A program made the position numbers and the translations under genes. A DNA stretch of 64,000 nt from Betaproteobacteria bacterium HGW-Betaproteobacteria-11 (lineage in GTDB: Bacteria > Pseudomonadota > Gammaproteobacteria > Burkholderiales > Rhodocyclaceae), in NCBI GenBank assembly GCA_002842395.1, contig PHCV01000002.1, positions 123,237 through 187,236 of the forward strand, given 5' to 3'. Positions 35,462-43,973 of this stretch are shown here, piece after piece (the stretch's first letter is position 1; every line of letters begins with the position of its first letter). Below the pieces are notes generated by a model. It was not told where the DNA came from and did no database searches. It worked only from the letters and a program-made list of their open reading frames with translations.

Positions 35462-36937
35462 GTGGCCAATAACTTCAAAAGTGACGACAGTTTCCTAAGA
35501 AAGCTTGCCGTCGGTGCCGCAGGCACGAATACAACCATCGTCCGGCTGAAGGCGATGGGGTTCAACCCCATAGAACTTGAGCGAGGTTCCACTGGTTTCA
35601 AAATCTGGAAGAAAATCAAAATCAAGCGCGTCCGAGTTCCTGACGTTCTATGCTTGAACACTGGTTTACGGTTTGAATCCCGTGGCAAGACAAAGCTTGA
35701 GATATCAATGTCACATTCCCTCAATGACCCGAAGCGGGCGTGGGATGCTGGTATGCGGGATGACGACCTTGTCTCAATCGTCGTCTTCGAGCAAAACGAC
35801 GATTCTCCCGTAGATTTGAAACAACTCTCGCCTGTTCACTTCGTCAGCGTGAAGGACATGCGGAAGGCGTTTGCGGCTGGACAGGTGTCCATCACTCAAC
35901 CCAAAGGGGTCGAGGAAGGTTCCGAAATACGAGTAATGTGGACATGTGCGGCTGCCAACCAGCGATCAGTTGTTTTCGCTGTGGAATCCGGGAGGATCAG
36001 CTTGACTCCCATCCCGGAAGCACGGCGTCAATCCATCCAGTTGAGCCGAAGCAAAGGCAAGATAACCTTGTTGCCGCAGGTCAAAGTTGGCGATACGGTC
36101 GAGGCCAATCAGATTGTGGCTGCGGTTGTACCGGTCAACACAACGCTCCAATGCCCTACGTCGGTTAGCGAAGCCTATTTCGTAGACAAGCTCGCAAGTG
36201 TCAACTTGAGCGAGCGGTACGCCGCCGCGAAAGCGTTGCGGTATCGTGGCTACGCCACCGCCAAGCCAGTGATCGAATCCCGGATGAACGATGCCGATGA
36301 GGATATTTACGTCCAGCTTGAGGCTGCGGCTGCGCTTGCGGCATATGACGACCCGAACGGCTGGGAGTTCATAGAAAACAAGCTGCGCAGTCCGGTCATG
36401 ACGGTTCCCCTTGAAACGCAGCTTGAAACGGTCATTGTCGCATCAGAAATACCCAAGAGCCGGAGCGAACAGCTACTGATCGAAGTGCTGCGGGACACTC
36501 AACGTGACGACGAACTCCGCGCTGGAGCAGCATGGGCACTTGGCCAATTCGTTTCCGCCACATCAGCGACGGCACTTGTCGATACTTTCAACTCAAGCCC
36601 TTTGGAGATAAAGGTTGAAGCGGCACGAGCGCTTTTGCGGATTGCCGAACCACAAATTCCCCACTTGCTTGATCTCCTGAAGAACGGCGATCCCGCCAAA
36701 CGCGACGGCCTATCATGGGTTCTTGCTCGAACTGGCAAGTTTAATCCATCAGACATGATTACCGGAGCCGATGAGAACCTTAGAAGATGGATGGGTTACA
36801 TCGTTGGCTATGGCAAAGAAAAGTTCGTTCAGGGCGATGTTGAAGCCATCTGCAAGGCTGACCCGGAAGTCTATTTTGCCGCAAGTGTGTTGTGGCAGAT
36901 TGTGGCGAGCTGGGTCAGTGACCTGAGGGAATATTGA
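35462..36937 (+). CDS. Putative restriction-type nuclease with HEAT-like repeats
   Basis: 491 aa, not firmly assignable. Residues 40-90 hold a possible PD-(D/E)XK site: VRVPDVLCLNTGLRFESRGK then KLEISMSHS. From about residue 240 the sequence is a string of helical pairs with HEAT/PBS-lyase character (SERYAAAKALRYRGYATAKP, QLEAAAALAAYDDPNGWEFI, ELRAGAAWALGQF, VEAARALLRIAEPQIPHLL). The start is GTG. One base separates its stop from the ATG of a DNA methyltransferase, so the pair looks like a restriction-modification unit with this as the nuclease. The catalytic assignment is inference. Confidence 0.62.
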   Translation: MANNFKSDDSFLRKLAVGAAGTNTTIVRLKAMGFNPIELERGSTGFKIWKKIKIKRVRVPDVLCLNTGLRFESRGKTKLEISMSHSLNDPKRAWDAGMRDDDLVSIVVFEQNDDSPVDLKQLSPVHFVSVKDMRKAFAAGQVSITQPKGVEEGSEIRVMWTCAAANQRSVVFAVESGRISLTPIPEARRQSIQLSRSKGKITLLPQVKVGDTVEANQIVAAVVPVNTTLQCPTSVSEAYFVDKLASVNLSERYAAAKALRYRGYATAKPVIESRMNDADEDIYVQLEAAAALAAYDDPNGWEFIENKLRSPVMTVPLETQLETVIVASEIPKSRSEQLLIEVLRDTQRDDELRAGAAWALGQFVSATSATALVDTFNSSPLEIKVEAARALLRIAEPQIPHLLDLLKNGDPAKRDGLSWVLARTGKFNPSDMITGADENLRRWMGYIVGYGKEKFVQGDVEAICKADPEVYFAASVLWQIVASWVSDLREY

Positions 36938-36938
36938 T

Positions 36939-37988
36939 ATGCGAGGCAAACCGCTTTACCACACCGCAAGGGGTCAAGCCTATGTTGGCGATTCGCTGGA
37001 ACTTCTCGCAGAGTTGCCAGACGCCAGCATTGATCTGGTCATGACATCCCCGCCGTTTGCACTGCGGCGCCAAAAGACTTACGGCAATGTTGAGGAAACG
37101 GAATACGTACAGTGGATCACGCCATTCGGAAAAGAAGTTTTTCGAGTTCTTAAGGAGACTGGTAGCTTCGTTCTTGACTTAGGAGGTGCGTATCGGTCAG
37201 GCATGCCATCCCGTTCGCTGTATAACTTCCGCGTTCTCCTGGCTTTTTGCGACGAGATCGGATTTCACTTGGCCGAGGATTTCTATTGGTTCAATCCTGC
37301 AAAGCTACCATCACCAATTGAATGGGTAAACAAACGAAAAATTCGGGCAAAGGATTCCGTTAACACTGTGTGGTGGTTTGGTAAAACCGCTTTTCCGAAA
37401 GCCGATGTTCGAAAAGTGCTAGCTCCATATTCTGATCGGATGAAGAAGTTGATCGAGGATCCTGAGAGTTTCTATACGCCAAAAAAGCGCCCATCTGGCC
37501 ATGACATAAGTGCTGGGTTCGGCAAAGATAATGGAGGGGCGATTCCTTCCAACCTCCTTTCTATACCGAACACCGACAGCAACTCAAACTATCTCCGACT
37601 CTGCAAGGAACTCGGGATCGAACGCCATCCGGCGCGATTCCCTTCGGAAATCCCCGCGTTCTTTATCAAGATGCTGACTGACGAGGAGGATATCGTCCTG
37701 GACATTTTTGGCGGATCAAATACCACCGGATTTACCGCCGAAGCCCTAAAGCGGAAGTGGCTAACTTTTGAGATGAACAAGGAATACCTTGCTTCGTCTG
37801 CGTTTCGGTTCCTTGAGGGGCATAGTTCTAAGTCCGTGAAGCAAGTATTGGGACAGTTGAATGACAGTCATGCCAATTTCTTTGTTGGTGAGACAGTCTG
37901 CGCATTAGAGCCAGCTAAGAAAGTAAAGTCGAAGGATGAATCTCTGGGGCAAGGAGCGTTGTTCCTTTCTGGGGCAGACACGAGGTAG
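36939..37988 (+). CDS. Site-specific DNA methyltransferase, beta class
   Basis: SAM-dependent DNA methylase, N4-cytosine or N6-adenine. In the 349-aa protein the catalytic motif IV comes first (LVMTSPPFALRRQKTYGN, TSPPF at 36-40) and the SAM motif near the end (VLDIFGGSNTTGFTAEAL, followed by WLTFEMN), which is the beta order; SPPF favours N4-cytosine. Its ATG follows the putative nuclease stop by one base. It is the last gene before the attC-like site and has the lowest GC of the neighbourhood. The recognition sequence cannot be predicted. Confidence 0.87.
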   Translation: MRGKPLYHTARGQAYVGDSLELLAELPDASIDLVMTSPPFALRRQKTYGNVEETEYVQWITPFGKEVFRVLKETGSFVLDLGGAYRSGMPSRSLYNFRVLLAFCDEIGFHLAEDFYWFNPAKLPSPIEWVNKRKIRAKDSVNTVWWFGKTAFPKADVRKVLAPYSDRMKKLIEDPESFYTPKKRPSGHDISAGFGKDNGGAIPSNLLSIPNTDSNSNYLRLCKELGIERHPARFPSEIPAFFIKMLTDEEDIVLDIFGGSNTTGFTAEALKRKWLTFEMNKEYLASSAFRFLEGHSSKSVKQVLGQLNDSHANFFVGETVCALEPAKKVKSKDESLGQGALFLSGADTR

Positions 37989-38005
37989 CCAATTCACCGG
38001 AAGAC

Positions 38006-38067
38006 GCCCAACAAATCGTTCCAGCGGACGCGCAAAAAGCCGCGCGCCGCTGAACTCTAACGCTAGC
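38006..38067 (+). other. Degenerate integron attC-like recombination site
   Basis: GCCCAAC at 38006 resembles the R'' core. An imperfect hairpin follows: GTTCcAGCGGaCGCGC pairs with GCGCGCCGCTGAAC, leaving two extrahelical bases as in true attC sites, with a short loop. The right core CGCTAGC departs from GTTRRRY. The sequence GTTCCAGCGGACGCGC and GCCGCTGAACTC closely follow cassette-type attC sites. It has the same orientation as the upstream genes. Confidence 0.6.
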
Positions 38068-38086
38068 TGCTCCGTTTTTTCCGCTT

Positions 38087-38686
38087 CTATCCTGCCTTTT
38101 CCAGCCGCGCCAGCGCCTCGGCCGTGTTGATGTTGTCGAACGCGGCGGCTTCGTCGTCGAACGGGACTTCGCGCATGGCAAGCGAGGCGAACCATTCGCC
38201 CGGTCGACGGCCACCTCCTTCAAGATAGGCTTCAAGCCGCGGCAGCAGGCTGCGGCGAGCCAGGCAGAACACCGGTTGCAGGCGTTCCACGGTGCGCGCC
38301 ACGGCGAGTTCCGGCGGCTCGCCGCGGGTATCTTCCAGCGCGGCGGCCAGCCGCGCCACCAGATCGGCCGGCGGATGGGGCGAATCGCAGGGGACGGTCA
38401 CCACCCACGGCGTTGCGGCCGCCGCCAGCGCGGCATGCAGGCCGGCGAGCGGCCCGGCGAAACCGGCCACCTGATCAGGCACCACCGGGTAGCCGAAGGC
38501 CGCGTAGCGTTCGCCGTTGCGGTTGGCATTGATCAGCACGGCGTCGACCTGCGGCGCCAGGCGCTCCAGAACCCAGGCCACCAGCGGCCGGCCGTGCAGG
38601 AGTTGGAGGCCCTTATCGACGCCGCCCATGCGCTGGCCGCGGCCGCCGGCGAGGATCACGCCGGTGATGTTTTCCCGTTCCCTCAT
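38087..38686 (-). CDS. mobA: Molybdenum cofactor guanylyltransferase
   Basis: Adds GMP to molybdopterin to form the MGD cofactor of enzymes such as nitrate reductase. The 199-aa protein has the nucleotidyltransferase signature GVILAGGRGQRMGGVDKGLQ near residue 9, PDQVAGFAGPLAGLHAAL and VTVPCDSPHPPADLV with the metal-binding Asp. Length is normal. It ends about 20 bases from the attC-like site of the island on its other strand. Confidence 0.94.
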   Translation of the reverse strand: MRERENITGVILAGGRGQRMGGVDKGLQLLHGRPLVAWVLERLAPQVDAVLINANRNGERYAAFGYPVVPDQVAGFAGPLAGLHAALAAAATPWVVTVPCDSPHPPADLVARLAAALEDTRGEPPELAVARTVERLQPVFCLARRSLLPRLEAYLEGGGRRPGEWFASLAMREVPFDDEAAAFDNINTAEALARLEKAG

Positions 38687-38713
38687 CGTCCTAGCGTAGC
38701 ACGCGGAACCAAC

Positions 38714-38741
38714 GAAAAAGTCGGCGCTGGCGAGACGGCGA
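38714..38741 (+). repeat. R1 dispersed repeat, copy 11 (intergenic)
   Basis: GAAAAAGTCGGCGCTGG then CGAGACGGCGA, between mobA and the PIN-domain gene. It is identical to the copy in birA over 26-27 bases. Confidence 0.88.
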
Positions 38742-38771
38742 GGAGGGCGCCATCCCGCGTAATTTCGACGC

Positions 38772-39233
38772 TCAGGCGAGCAGCGCCGCTTCGGGGGTGA
38801 GGATGTGAAACAGTCCGCCCAGGCGATTGCGCCGGGCCAGGCGGAGCAGGGCCTTGTCGGCGGTCACCAGCCAGTCGGCGGCGTGGTCGCGGGCGGCTTC
38901 GAGGAACTTCTGGTCGTCGCGATCCGTGCAGCGCGGCAAGGCGACAGGGCAGGCGGGCGGGTCGCTGTCCAGCGTGACGCGGGACGCATAGGCGGCGTAA
39001 GCCGCTGCCTGTGCCGCGGCATCGAGCGCGAACAGCGGATAGCCGAGCACACGGCGGAACTCGGCCAGGCAGTCGTCGCGACTACAGGCCAGCCACGCGC
39101 CGCTGTCGATCCGTTGTCGCAGGGCGGCAAAGCGGCTGTCGGCAAACACATACAGCGAGAGCAGGACATTGGTATCGAGAACGACCCGCAAGGGCCGGCG
39201 GGCGACCCCCGTGGCAGAACACGGCGGCGGCAT
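38772..39233 (-). CDS. PIN-domain protein, putative toxin-antitoxin toxin
   Basis: 153-aa PIN-family RNase candidate. Seen: first acidic motif VVLDTNVLLSLYVF, a central Glu (CLAEFRRVLGYPLF), and RCTDRDDQKFLEAARDHAADWLVTADKALL carrying the remaining acidic residues of the metal site. It belongs to the PIN group often annotated as toxin components, but no antitoxin gene is adjacent. The ATG at 39233 is the likeliest start; the longer frame overlaps phaC. It sits 60 bases downstream of phaC on the same strand. Confidence 0.8.
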   Translation of the reverse strand: MPPPCSATGVARRPLRVVLDTNVLLSLYVFADSRFAALRQRIDSGAWLACSRDDCLAEFRRVLGYPLFALDAAAQAAAYAAYASRVTLDSDPPACPVALPRCTDRDDQKFLEAARDHAADWLVTADKALLRLARRNRLGGLFHILTPEAALLA

Positions 39234-39292
39234 GGCGGATACGCCGGATACGCCAACCGCGGGCGGCGCCTCCGCCGTGCCTGCCGCCCGGC

Positions 39293-41110
39293 TCACGCCT
39301 TCTTCTGCGCATCGAGGCGGAACTTGGCGTAGGAACCCGGTGCGTCTTCGAGTACCTTGAGCTTGCCCTTGGCCGGATCGCGCGCCGGGACTTTCTCGCT
39401 GTTCTGCGCCGTAATCCAGTTCTGCCAGTCCGGCCACCACGAACCTTCGTTCCGCTCGGCGCTGGCGCACCAGTCGTCGGCCGACTCGGGCAGGCCCTTG
39501 GCCGTGGCGGGGCTGGTCGAATAGCAATATTTGTTGGCCGCCGGCGGATTGACGATGCCGGCGATGTGGCCGGAGCCGCCGAGGACGAAGCGCACCGGGC
39601 CGGAAAACAGGCGGGCGCCGAGATAGGTGCTCTTCCAGGGGGCGATGTGGTCTTCGACAGCCGAGATGAAATAGGCCGGCGCCTTGATTTTATGGATGTC
39701 GACGGGAACATCGGCCAGCGTGATGCCGCCCGGTTCCTTGAGCAGGTTCTTCATGTACATGTTGCGCAGATAGAAGCTGTGCATCCTGTACGGCATCCGC
39801 GTCGAATCCGAATTCCAGTAGAGCAGGTCGAAGGGGAAGGGATCCTTGCCCATCAGGTAATTGTTCACCACGAACGACCAGATCAGGTCGTTGGCGCGCA
39901 GCAGGTTGAAGCTGCCGGCCATCTCGCTGCCTTCCAGGTAACCGCGTTCGGCCATTTTCTTTTCCAGGCTGGCGACCTGTTGTTCGTCGATGAACACGCC
40001 CAGCTCGCCGGGAAAAGAAAAGTCGATCATGGTGGTGAAGAAGGTACCGGAGGCGATGCGCTTGTCCTTCTTCGTCGCCATGTAGGCCAGCGTGGTCGCC
40101 AGCAAACTGCCGCCGAGACAATAGCCGACCGCGTTGATTTCCTGTTCGCCGGTCTGTTCGCACACCGCGCCGACCGCGGCGAGCGCGCCTTCGAGCAGGT
40201 AATCCTCGAAACTCTTTTCGGCCAGCCGGGCATCCGGGTTGACCCAGGAGATGCAGAACACCGTGTGGCCCTGGTCGGTGGCCCATTTAATGTAGGAATT
40301 CTTCTCGCGCAGATCGAGAATGTAGTACTTGTTGATCCACGGCGGCACGATCAGCAATGGACGTTTAAATTGCTCCTTGGTGGTCGGATTGAACTGCAGG
40401 AGCTGGATCAGATCGTTCTGGAAGACCACCTTGCCGGGCATCGTGGCCACGTTCTTGCCCATTTCAAAGGCCGTGGTGTCGGTCATCTTTACGCGCAACT
40501 GACCGTCGCCCTCGTCCAGGTCGCGCAACAGGTTATTGAAGCCGTTGATCAGGTTCTCGCCATGGGACTTGACCGTCTCGCGCAGTACGGCCGGATTGGT
40601 GAGGACGAAATTCGAGGGCGAGAGCGCGTCGATGAACTGGCGCGTGAAAAAGTTCACCTTGCGCTGTGAAACTTCGTCGAGGCCTTCCACCCCGCCGACC
40701 GCATCGTGCACATGACGGGCGGCAATCAGGTAACTCTGCTTGATGAAATCGAACAGAAAATGATCTTCCCACTGCTCGTCCTTGAACCGGTTGTCGCCCT
40801 TCGCCACGGTAGCGACCGGCAAGGCATCCAGGCCCATGGAACGCAGCATGGTGTGCTGCCAGAGGGAGAAATAATCCCAGACCAGATTCATCTGCTCCTG
40901 GGCCAGCCGATAGGGATTGGCCAGCATCCGCGCCATCATGTCCATGAAGGCCTGGGCCACGCCCAGGTCGTCGGAAGGCGTGGAGATGCCTTTTTGCATC
41001 TGGCGCTGCATATGCTCGGTGAGAATCCGCGAGGCACGCTGGGCTACCTCGGCGTAGGTTCTGGCCAGTCGATGGGGGTTGGGCAGATCCGGATGCTCTT
41101 GATCGGTCAT
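39293..41110 (-). CDS. phaC: Class I poly(3-hydroxyalkanoate) synthase
   Basis: Polymerises (R)-3-hydroxyacyl-CoA into storage polyester at the granule surface. 605 aa. The lipase-like box is GYCLGG with nucleophile Cys331; the catalytic Asp lies in EDHIAPWKSTYLG and the His in GGSGHIAG. The N-terminal PhaC domain (NPYRLAQEQMNLVWDYFSLWQHTMLR) and the C-terminal EGSWWPDWQNWI with KVPARDPAKGKLKVLEDAPGSY tail are class I features. No phaA/phaB/phaE is adjacent; the thiolase of the liu operon nearby could feed it. Confidence 0.95.
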   Translation of the reverse strand: MTDQEHPDLPNPHRLARTYAEVAQRASRILTEHMQRQMQKGISTPSDDLGVAQAFMDMMARMLANPYRLAQEQMNLVWDYFSLWQHTMLRSMGLDALPVATVAKGDNRFKDEQWEDHFLFDFIKQSYLIAARHVHDAVGGVEGLDEVSQRKVNFFTRQFIDALSPSNFVLTNPAVLRETVKSHGENLINGFNNLLRDLDEGDGQLRVKMTDTTAFEMGKNVATMPGKVVFQNDLIQLLQFNPTTKEQFKRPLLIVPPWINKYYILDLREKNSYIKWATDQGHTVFCISWVNPDARLAEKSFEDYLLEGALAAVGAVCEQTGEQEINAVGYCLGGSLLATTLAYMATKKDKRIASGTFFTTMIDFSFPGELGVFIDEQQVASLEKKMAERGYLEGSEMAGSFNLLRANDLIWSFVVNNYLMGKDPFPFDLLYWNSDSTRMPYRMHSFYLRNMYMKNLLKEPGGITLADVPVDIHKIKAPAYFISAVEDHIAPWKSTYLGARLFSGPVRFVLGGSGHIAGIVNPPAANKYCYSTSPATAKGLPESADDWCASAERNEGSWWPDWQNWITAQNSEKVPARDPAKGKLKVLEDAPGSYAKFRLDAQKKA

Positions 41111-41125
41111 GGTTGATTCCTTGAG

Positions 41126-42139
41126 TTAGCGGCTGAAACGAATGAAACGGTCGTGATCGACGCGACGAAGCTTTCCGGCATGGAACAAAAAATTGAGATG
41201 GGCAATCGCCTCGCCCATGGCGAACATGGTCTGGTGCGGATCGCTGAAATCACGGCCGAACAGCAACGGAATCAGCTCGGCGGCACTGTACGGGCGTTGT
41301 GCGCAGGCGGCCAACGCCACTTCGCAGCGCTCGGCATGGTGCGCCTCGAGCTGCGCGATGCGGGCATGCAGGCCGCGGAACGGTCGCCCATGCGAAGGCA
41401 GCACCAGGGTGTCCGCGGGCAGGGCACGCAAGTCATCGAGCGAGGCGAGGAACAGACGCAGCGGATCGCCATCGGGATTGGCGGCCGGCACGGCGATATT
41501 GGTCGAAATCCGCGGCAGCAGCATGTCGCCCGCGACCAGCACACCCAACGCCTCGCAATACAGGCTCATGTGTTCGGGGGCATGGCCATGGCCGACGAGT
41601 GTGCGCCATTCATGGTGGCCGATGCGCAGCCGCTCGCCGGCGAACAGTTGCCGGTAGCCTTCGGGAATTTCCGGCACCCCGTGCCGGTAGGCATTGCCGC
41701 GCGCCTCCAGTGCCGCCGCCCGTGCGGCGTCGAGCCCGTGGCGGCGAAAAAACTCCACCATCGCCGTTACCGAATAGGGCGCGATACCGGCATGGACCAT
41801 CTTCCCTGTCAGGTACTCGCCCTGCGACATCCACAGCGGCGCGCCGGTTTCTTCGCTCAGCCAGGCCGCCAAGCCGAGATGATCGGGATGGAAATGGGTG
41901 ACGATGATTCGCCGCAGCGGATGCTCGGCCAGCAACATGGTCCACGCGGCACGCACCGCCGCGCTGGCATATCCGGTATCGACCGCCGTATACGCATCAT
42001 CGTCGGCGAGCAGCCACAAGTTGATGTGATCGAGCGCGAACGGCAACGGCATGCACAGCCAATCGACCCCTGCCGCCACCGGGACAGGGATGCCGGGCGC
42101 CGGTGCGGTTTCATGCAGATAGGCAATTGGGGCGTTCAA
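41126..42139 (-). CDS. MBL-fold metallo-hydrolase
   Basis: 337-aa metallo-beta-lactamase superfamily protein, related to glyoxalase II-like and acyl-thioesterase-type hydrolases. Metal ligands: IIVTHFHPDHLGLAAWL (HxHxDH), a further His in LVGHGHAPEHMSLYCEA, and the Asp in LVAGDMLLPR. A C-terminal helical extension (about 280-337, GRDFSDPHQTMFAMGEAIAHLNFLF) is typical of one bacterial subgroup. It is 15 bases upstream of phaC on the same strand, so it may be in the same transcript. The substrate is unknown. Confidence 0.85.
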   Translation of the reverse strand: MNAPIAYLHETAPAPGIPVPVAAGVDWLCMPLPFALDHINLWLLADDDAYTAVDTGYASAAVRAAWTMLLAEHPLRRIIVTHFHPDHLGLAAWLSEETGAPLWMSQGEYLTGKMVHAGIAPYSVTAMVEFFRRHGLDAARAAALEARGNAYRHGVPEIPEGYRQLFAGERLRIGHHEWRTLVGHGHAPEHMSLYCEALGVLVAGDMLLPRISTNIAVPAANPDGDPLRLFLASLDDLRALPADTLVLPSHGRPFRGLHARIAQLEAHHAERCEVALAACAQRPYSAAELIPLLFGRDFSDPHQTMFAMGEAIAHLNFLFHAGKLRRVDHDRFIRFSR

Positions 42140-42274
42140 GAGTTTTCCCGGTTTTCAACGGAGACTTTTCCCGCCGAGGCGTGAGGTGAGTGCGATCAAA
42201 TTGCGCCAGCTGGTGAATTCTGCTTAACTTGTTGCCGACAACTCTTCTCATTTTAGCGGATATCGGGTTTATTA

Positions 42275-42694
42275 ATGCAGCGCAACAAAGACATGGGCGA
42301 AACCTACACGATCACTGAACTGGCCCGCGAATTCGGCATCACGCCACGGGCCATCCGTTACTGGGAAACCCATGGCCTGGTTTCCCCCCACCGCGAAAGC
42401 CGCAACCGCTGCTACGACAAACGCGACCGCACCCGGCTGAAACTCGCCCTGCGCGGCAAGCGGCTGGGGCTCTCGCTGGCCGAGATCAAGGAACTGATCG
42501 GCATGTACGATACCGCGACGAGCGGGTCGTCCCAGTTGCTGTCCTTTCTCGAAGTCCTCGCTCGCCGGCGCGGCGCGCTGGAACAGCAACGCACCGACAT
42601 CGAGGCCGTATTGCAGGAAATTTCCCGCTTCGAAGCACAGTGCCGGGCACTGATCGAGACAAAGCGGGATCGCACCCAGACTGCGGAAGCGTAG
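42275..42694 (+). CDS. liuR: MerR-family regulator, LiuR-type
   Basis: 139-aa MerR regulator with N-terminal winged HTH (YTITELAREFGITPRAIRYWETHGLVSPHRE) and a coiled-coil dimer helix to about residue 125. Its place directly before isovaleryl-CoA dehydrogenase and the methylcrotonyl-CoA genes identifies it as the LiuR type that controls branched-chain amino-acid degradation. There is no conserved Cys cluster, so it is not a metal sensor. The start could be the ATG at 42275 or the one six codons later. A matching operator lies right after its stop. Confidence 0.85.
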   Translation: MQRNKDMGETYTITELAREFGITPRAIRYWETHGLVSPHRESRNRCYDKRDRTRLKLALRGKRLGLSLAEIKELIGMYDTATSGSSQLLSFLEVLARRRGALEQQRTDIEAVLQEISRFEAQCRALIETKRDRTQTAEA

Positions 42695-42723
42695 TTGACG
42701 TTGACGTAAACGTCAAGTAACAT
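42695..42723 (+). promoter_or_regulatory. liu operon promoter with LiuR-type operator
   Basis: TTGACG at 42695, 17 bases, TAACAT at 42718 form -35/-10 boxes. The spacer holds a perfect inverted repeat TTGACGTAAACGTCAA (42701-42716), the position MerR-family regulators use and similar to known LiuR sites. Confidence 0.7.
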
Positions 42724-42786
42724 GGCCCCTGATTTCCCATGGCCAGGGCATAGCGCCGAAGGCACCACGCTTGACGAGGAGAACCA

Positions 42787-43962
42787 ATGATCGGACTTGA
42801 CTTCAATCTCGGTGAAGACATCGACCTGCTACGCGAAGCGGTCGCCCAGTTCGCACAGAAGGAGATCGCACCGCGCGCCGCGCAGATCGACCGCGACAAT
42901 CTGTTCCCCGCCGACCTGTGGCCGAAATTCGGCGCCATGGGCCTGCTCGGCATGAGCGTCGAGGAGGAATACGGCGGCACGCAGATGGGCTACCTCGCGC
43001 ACATCGTCGCCCTCGAGGAACTCTCCCGCGCCTCGGCCTCGGTCGGACTTTCCTATGGCGCGCATTCCAACCTGTGCGTCAACCAGATTCGCCGCAACGG
43101 CAACGAAACCCAGCGGCGCAAGTATCTGCCGAAGCTGGTCTCCGGCGAACACGTCGGCGCGCTGGCCATGTCCGAGCCGAATGCCGGCTCCGACGTGGTA
43201 TCGATGCAGCTGCGCGCCGACAAGAAGGGCGAGCGCTTCGTGCTCAACGGCGCCAAGATGTGGATCACCAACGGCGGCGATGCCGATGTGCTGGTGGTCT
43301 ATGCCAAGACCGATCCGGCGGCCGGCCCGAAGGGCATCACCGCCTTCATCGTGGAAAAAGGTTTCAAAGGCTTCAGTTACGGCCAGCATCTGGACAAGCT
43401 CGGCATGCGTGGCTCGAACACCTATCCGCTGTTCTTCGACGATTGCGAGATACCGGAAGAAAACATCCTCGGTGGCGTCGCAAATGTTGGAATGGGCGTC
43501 AAGGTGCTGATGAGCGGACTCGATTACGAACGCGCCGTACTTTCCGGAGGCCCGCTGGGCATTATGGCTGCCTGCATGGATGCGGTGCTGCCCTTCGTCC
43601 ATGAACGCGAGCAGTTCGGCCAGAGCATCGGCGAATTCCAGCTGATGCAGGGGAAACTCGCCGACATGTATTCGACCTGGATGGCCTGCCGCGCCTACGT
43701 CTATGCCGTCGGCCGCGCCTGCGACCGGGGCGATCACGCGCGCGCCCTGCGCAAGGACGCCGCCGGCGCCATTTTGTACGCGGCGGAAAAGGCCACCTGG
43801 ATGGCCGGCGAAGCGATCCAGACCCTGGGCGGCGTCGGCTACACCAACGACTATCCGGTCGGCCGCCTCTGGCGTGACGCGAAGCTCTACGAAATCGGCG
43901 CGGGCACTTCGGAGATTCGCAGGATGCTGATCGGCCGCGAGCTGTTTGCCGAGACACTGTAA
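42787..43962 (+). CDS. liuA: Isovaleryl-CoA dehydrogenase
   Basis: FAD enzyme converting isovaleryl-CoA to 3-methylcrotonyl-CoA in leucine degradation; electrons go to ETF. 391 aa. Acyl-CoA dehydrogenase signatures are [16 protein letters not shown] and [41 protein letters not shown]. The catalytic Glu lies in [17 protein letters not shown], the internal position characteristic of isovaleryl-CoA dehydrogenases rather than the usual C-terminal one. GAGGAG precedes the ATG. It is the first structural gene of the operon. Confidence 0.95.
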   Translation: MIGLDFNLGEDIDLLREAVAQFAQKEIAPRAAQIDRDNLFPADLWPKFGAMGLLGMSVEEEYGGTQMGYLAHIVALEELSRASASVGLSYGAHSNLCVNQIRRNGNETQRRKYLPKLVSGEHVGALAMSEPNAGSDVVSMQLRADKKGERFVLNGAKMWITNGGDADVLVVYAKTDPAAGPKGITAFIVEKGFKGFSYGQHLDKLGMRGSNTYPLFFDDCEIPEENILGGVANVGMGVKVLMSGLDYERAVLSGGPLGIMAACMDAVLPFVHEREQFGQSIGEFQLMQGKLADMYSTWMACRAYVYAVGRACDRGDHARALRKDAAGAILYAAEKATWMAGEAIQTLGGVGYTNDYPVGRLWRDAKLYEIGAGTSEIRRMLIGRELFAETL

Positions 43963-43973
43963 AGCGTGACGGC

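Noticed and set aside
39456..39480. CTCGGCGCTGGCGCACC in phaC as an R1 copy
   Set aside because: Only about ten core bases match and the protein sequence is normal for PhaC.
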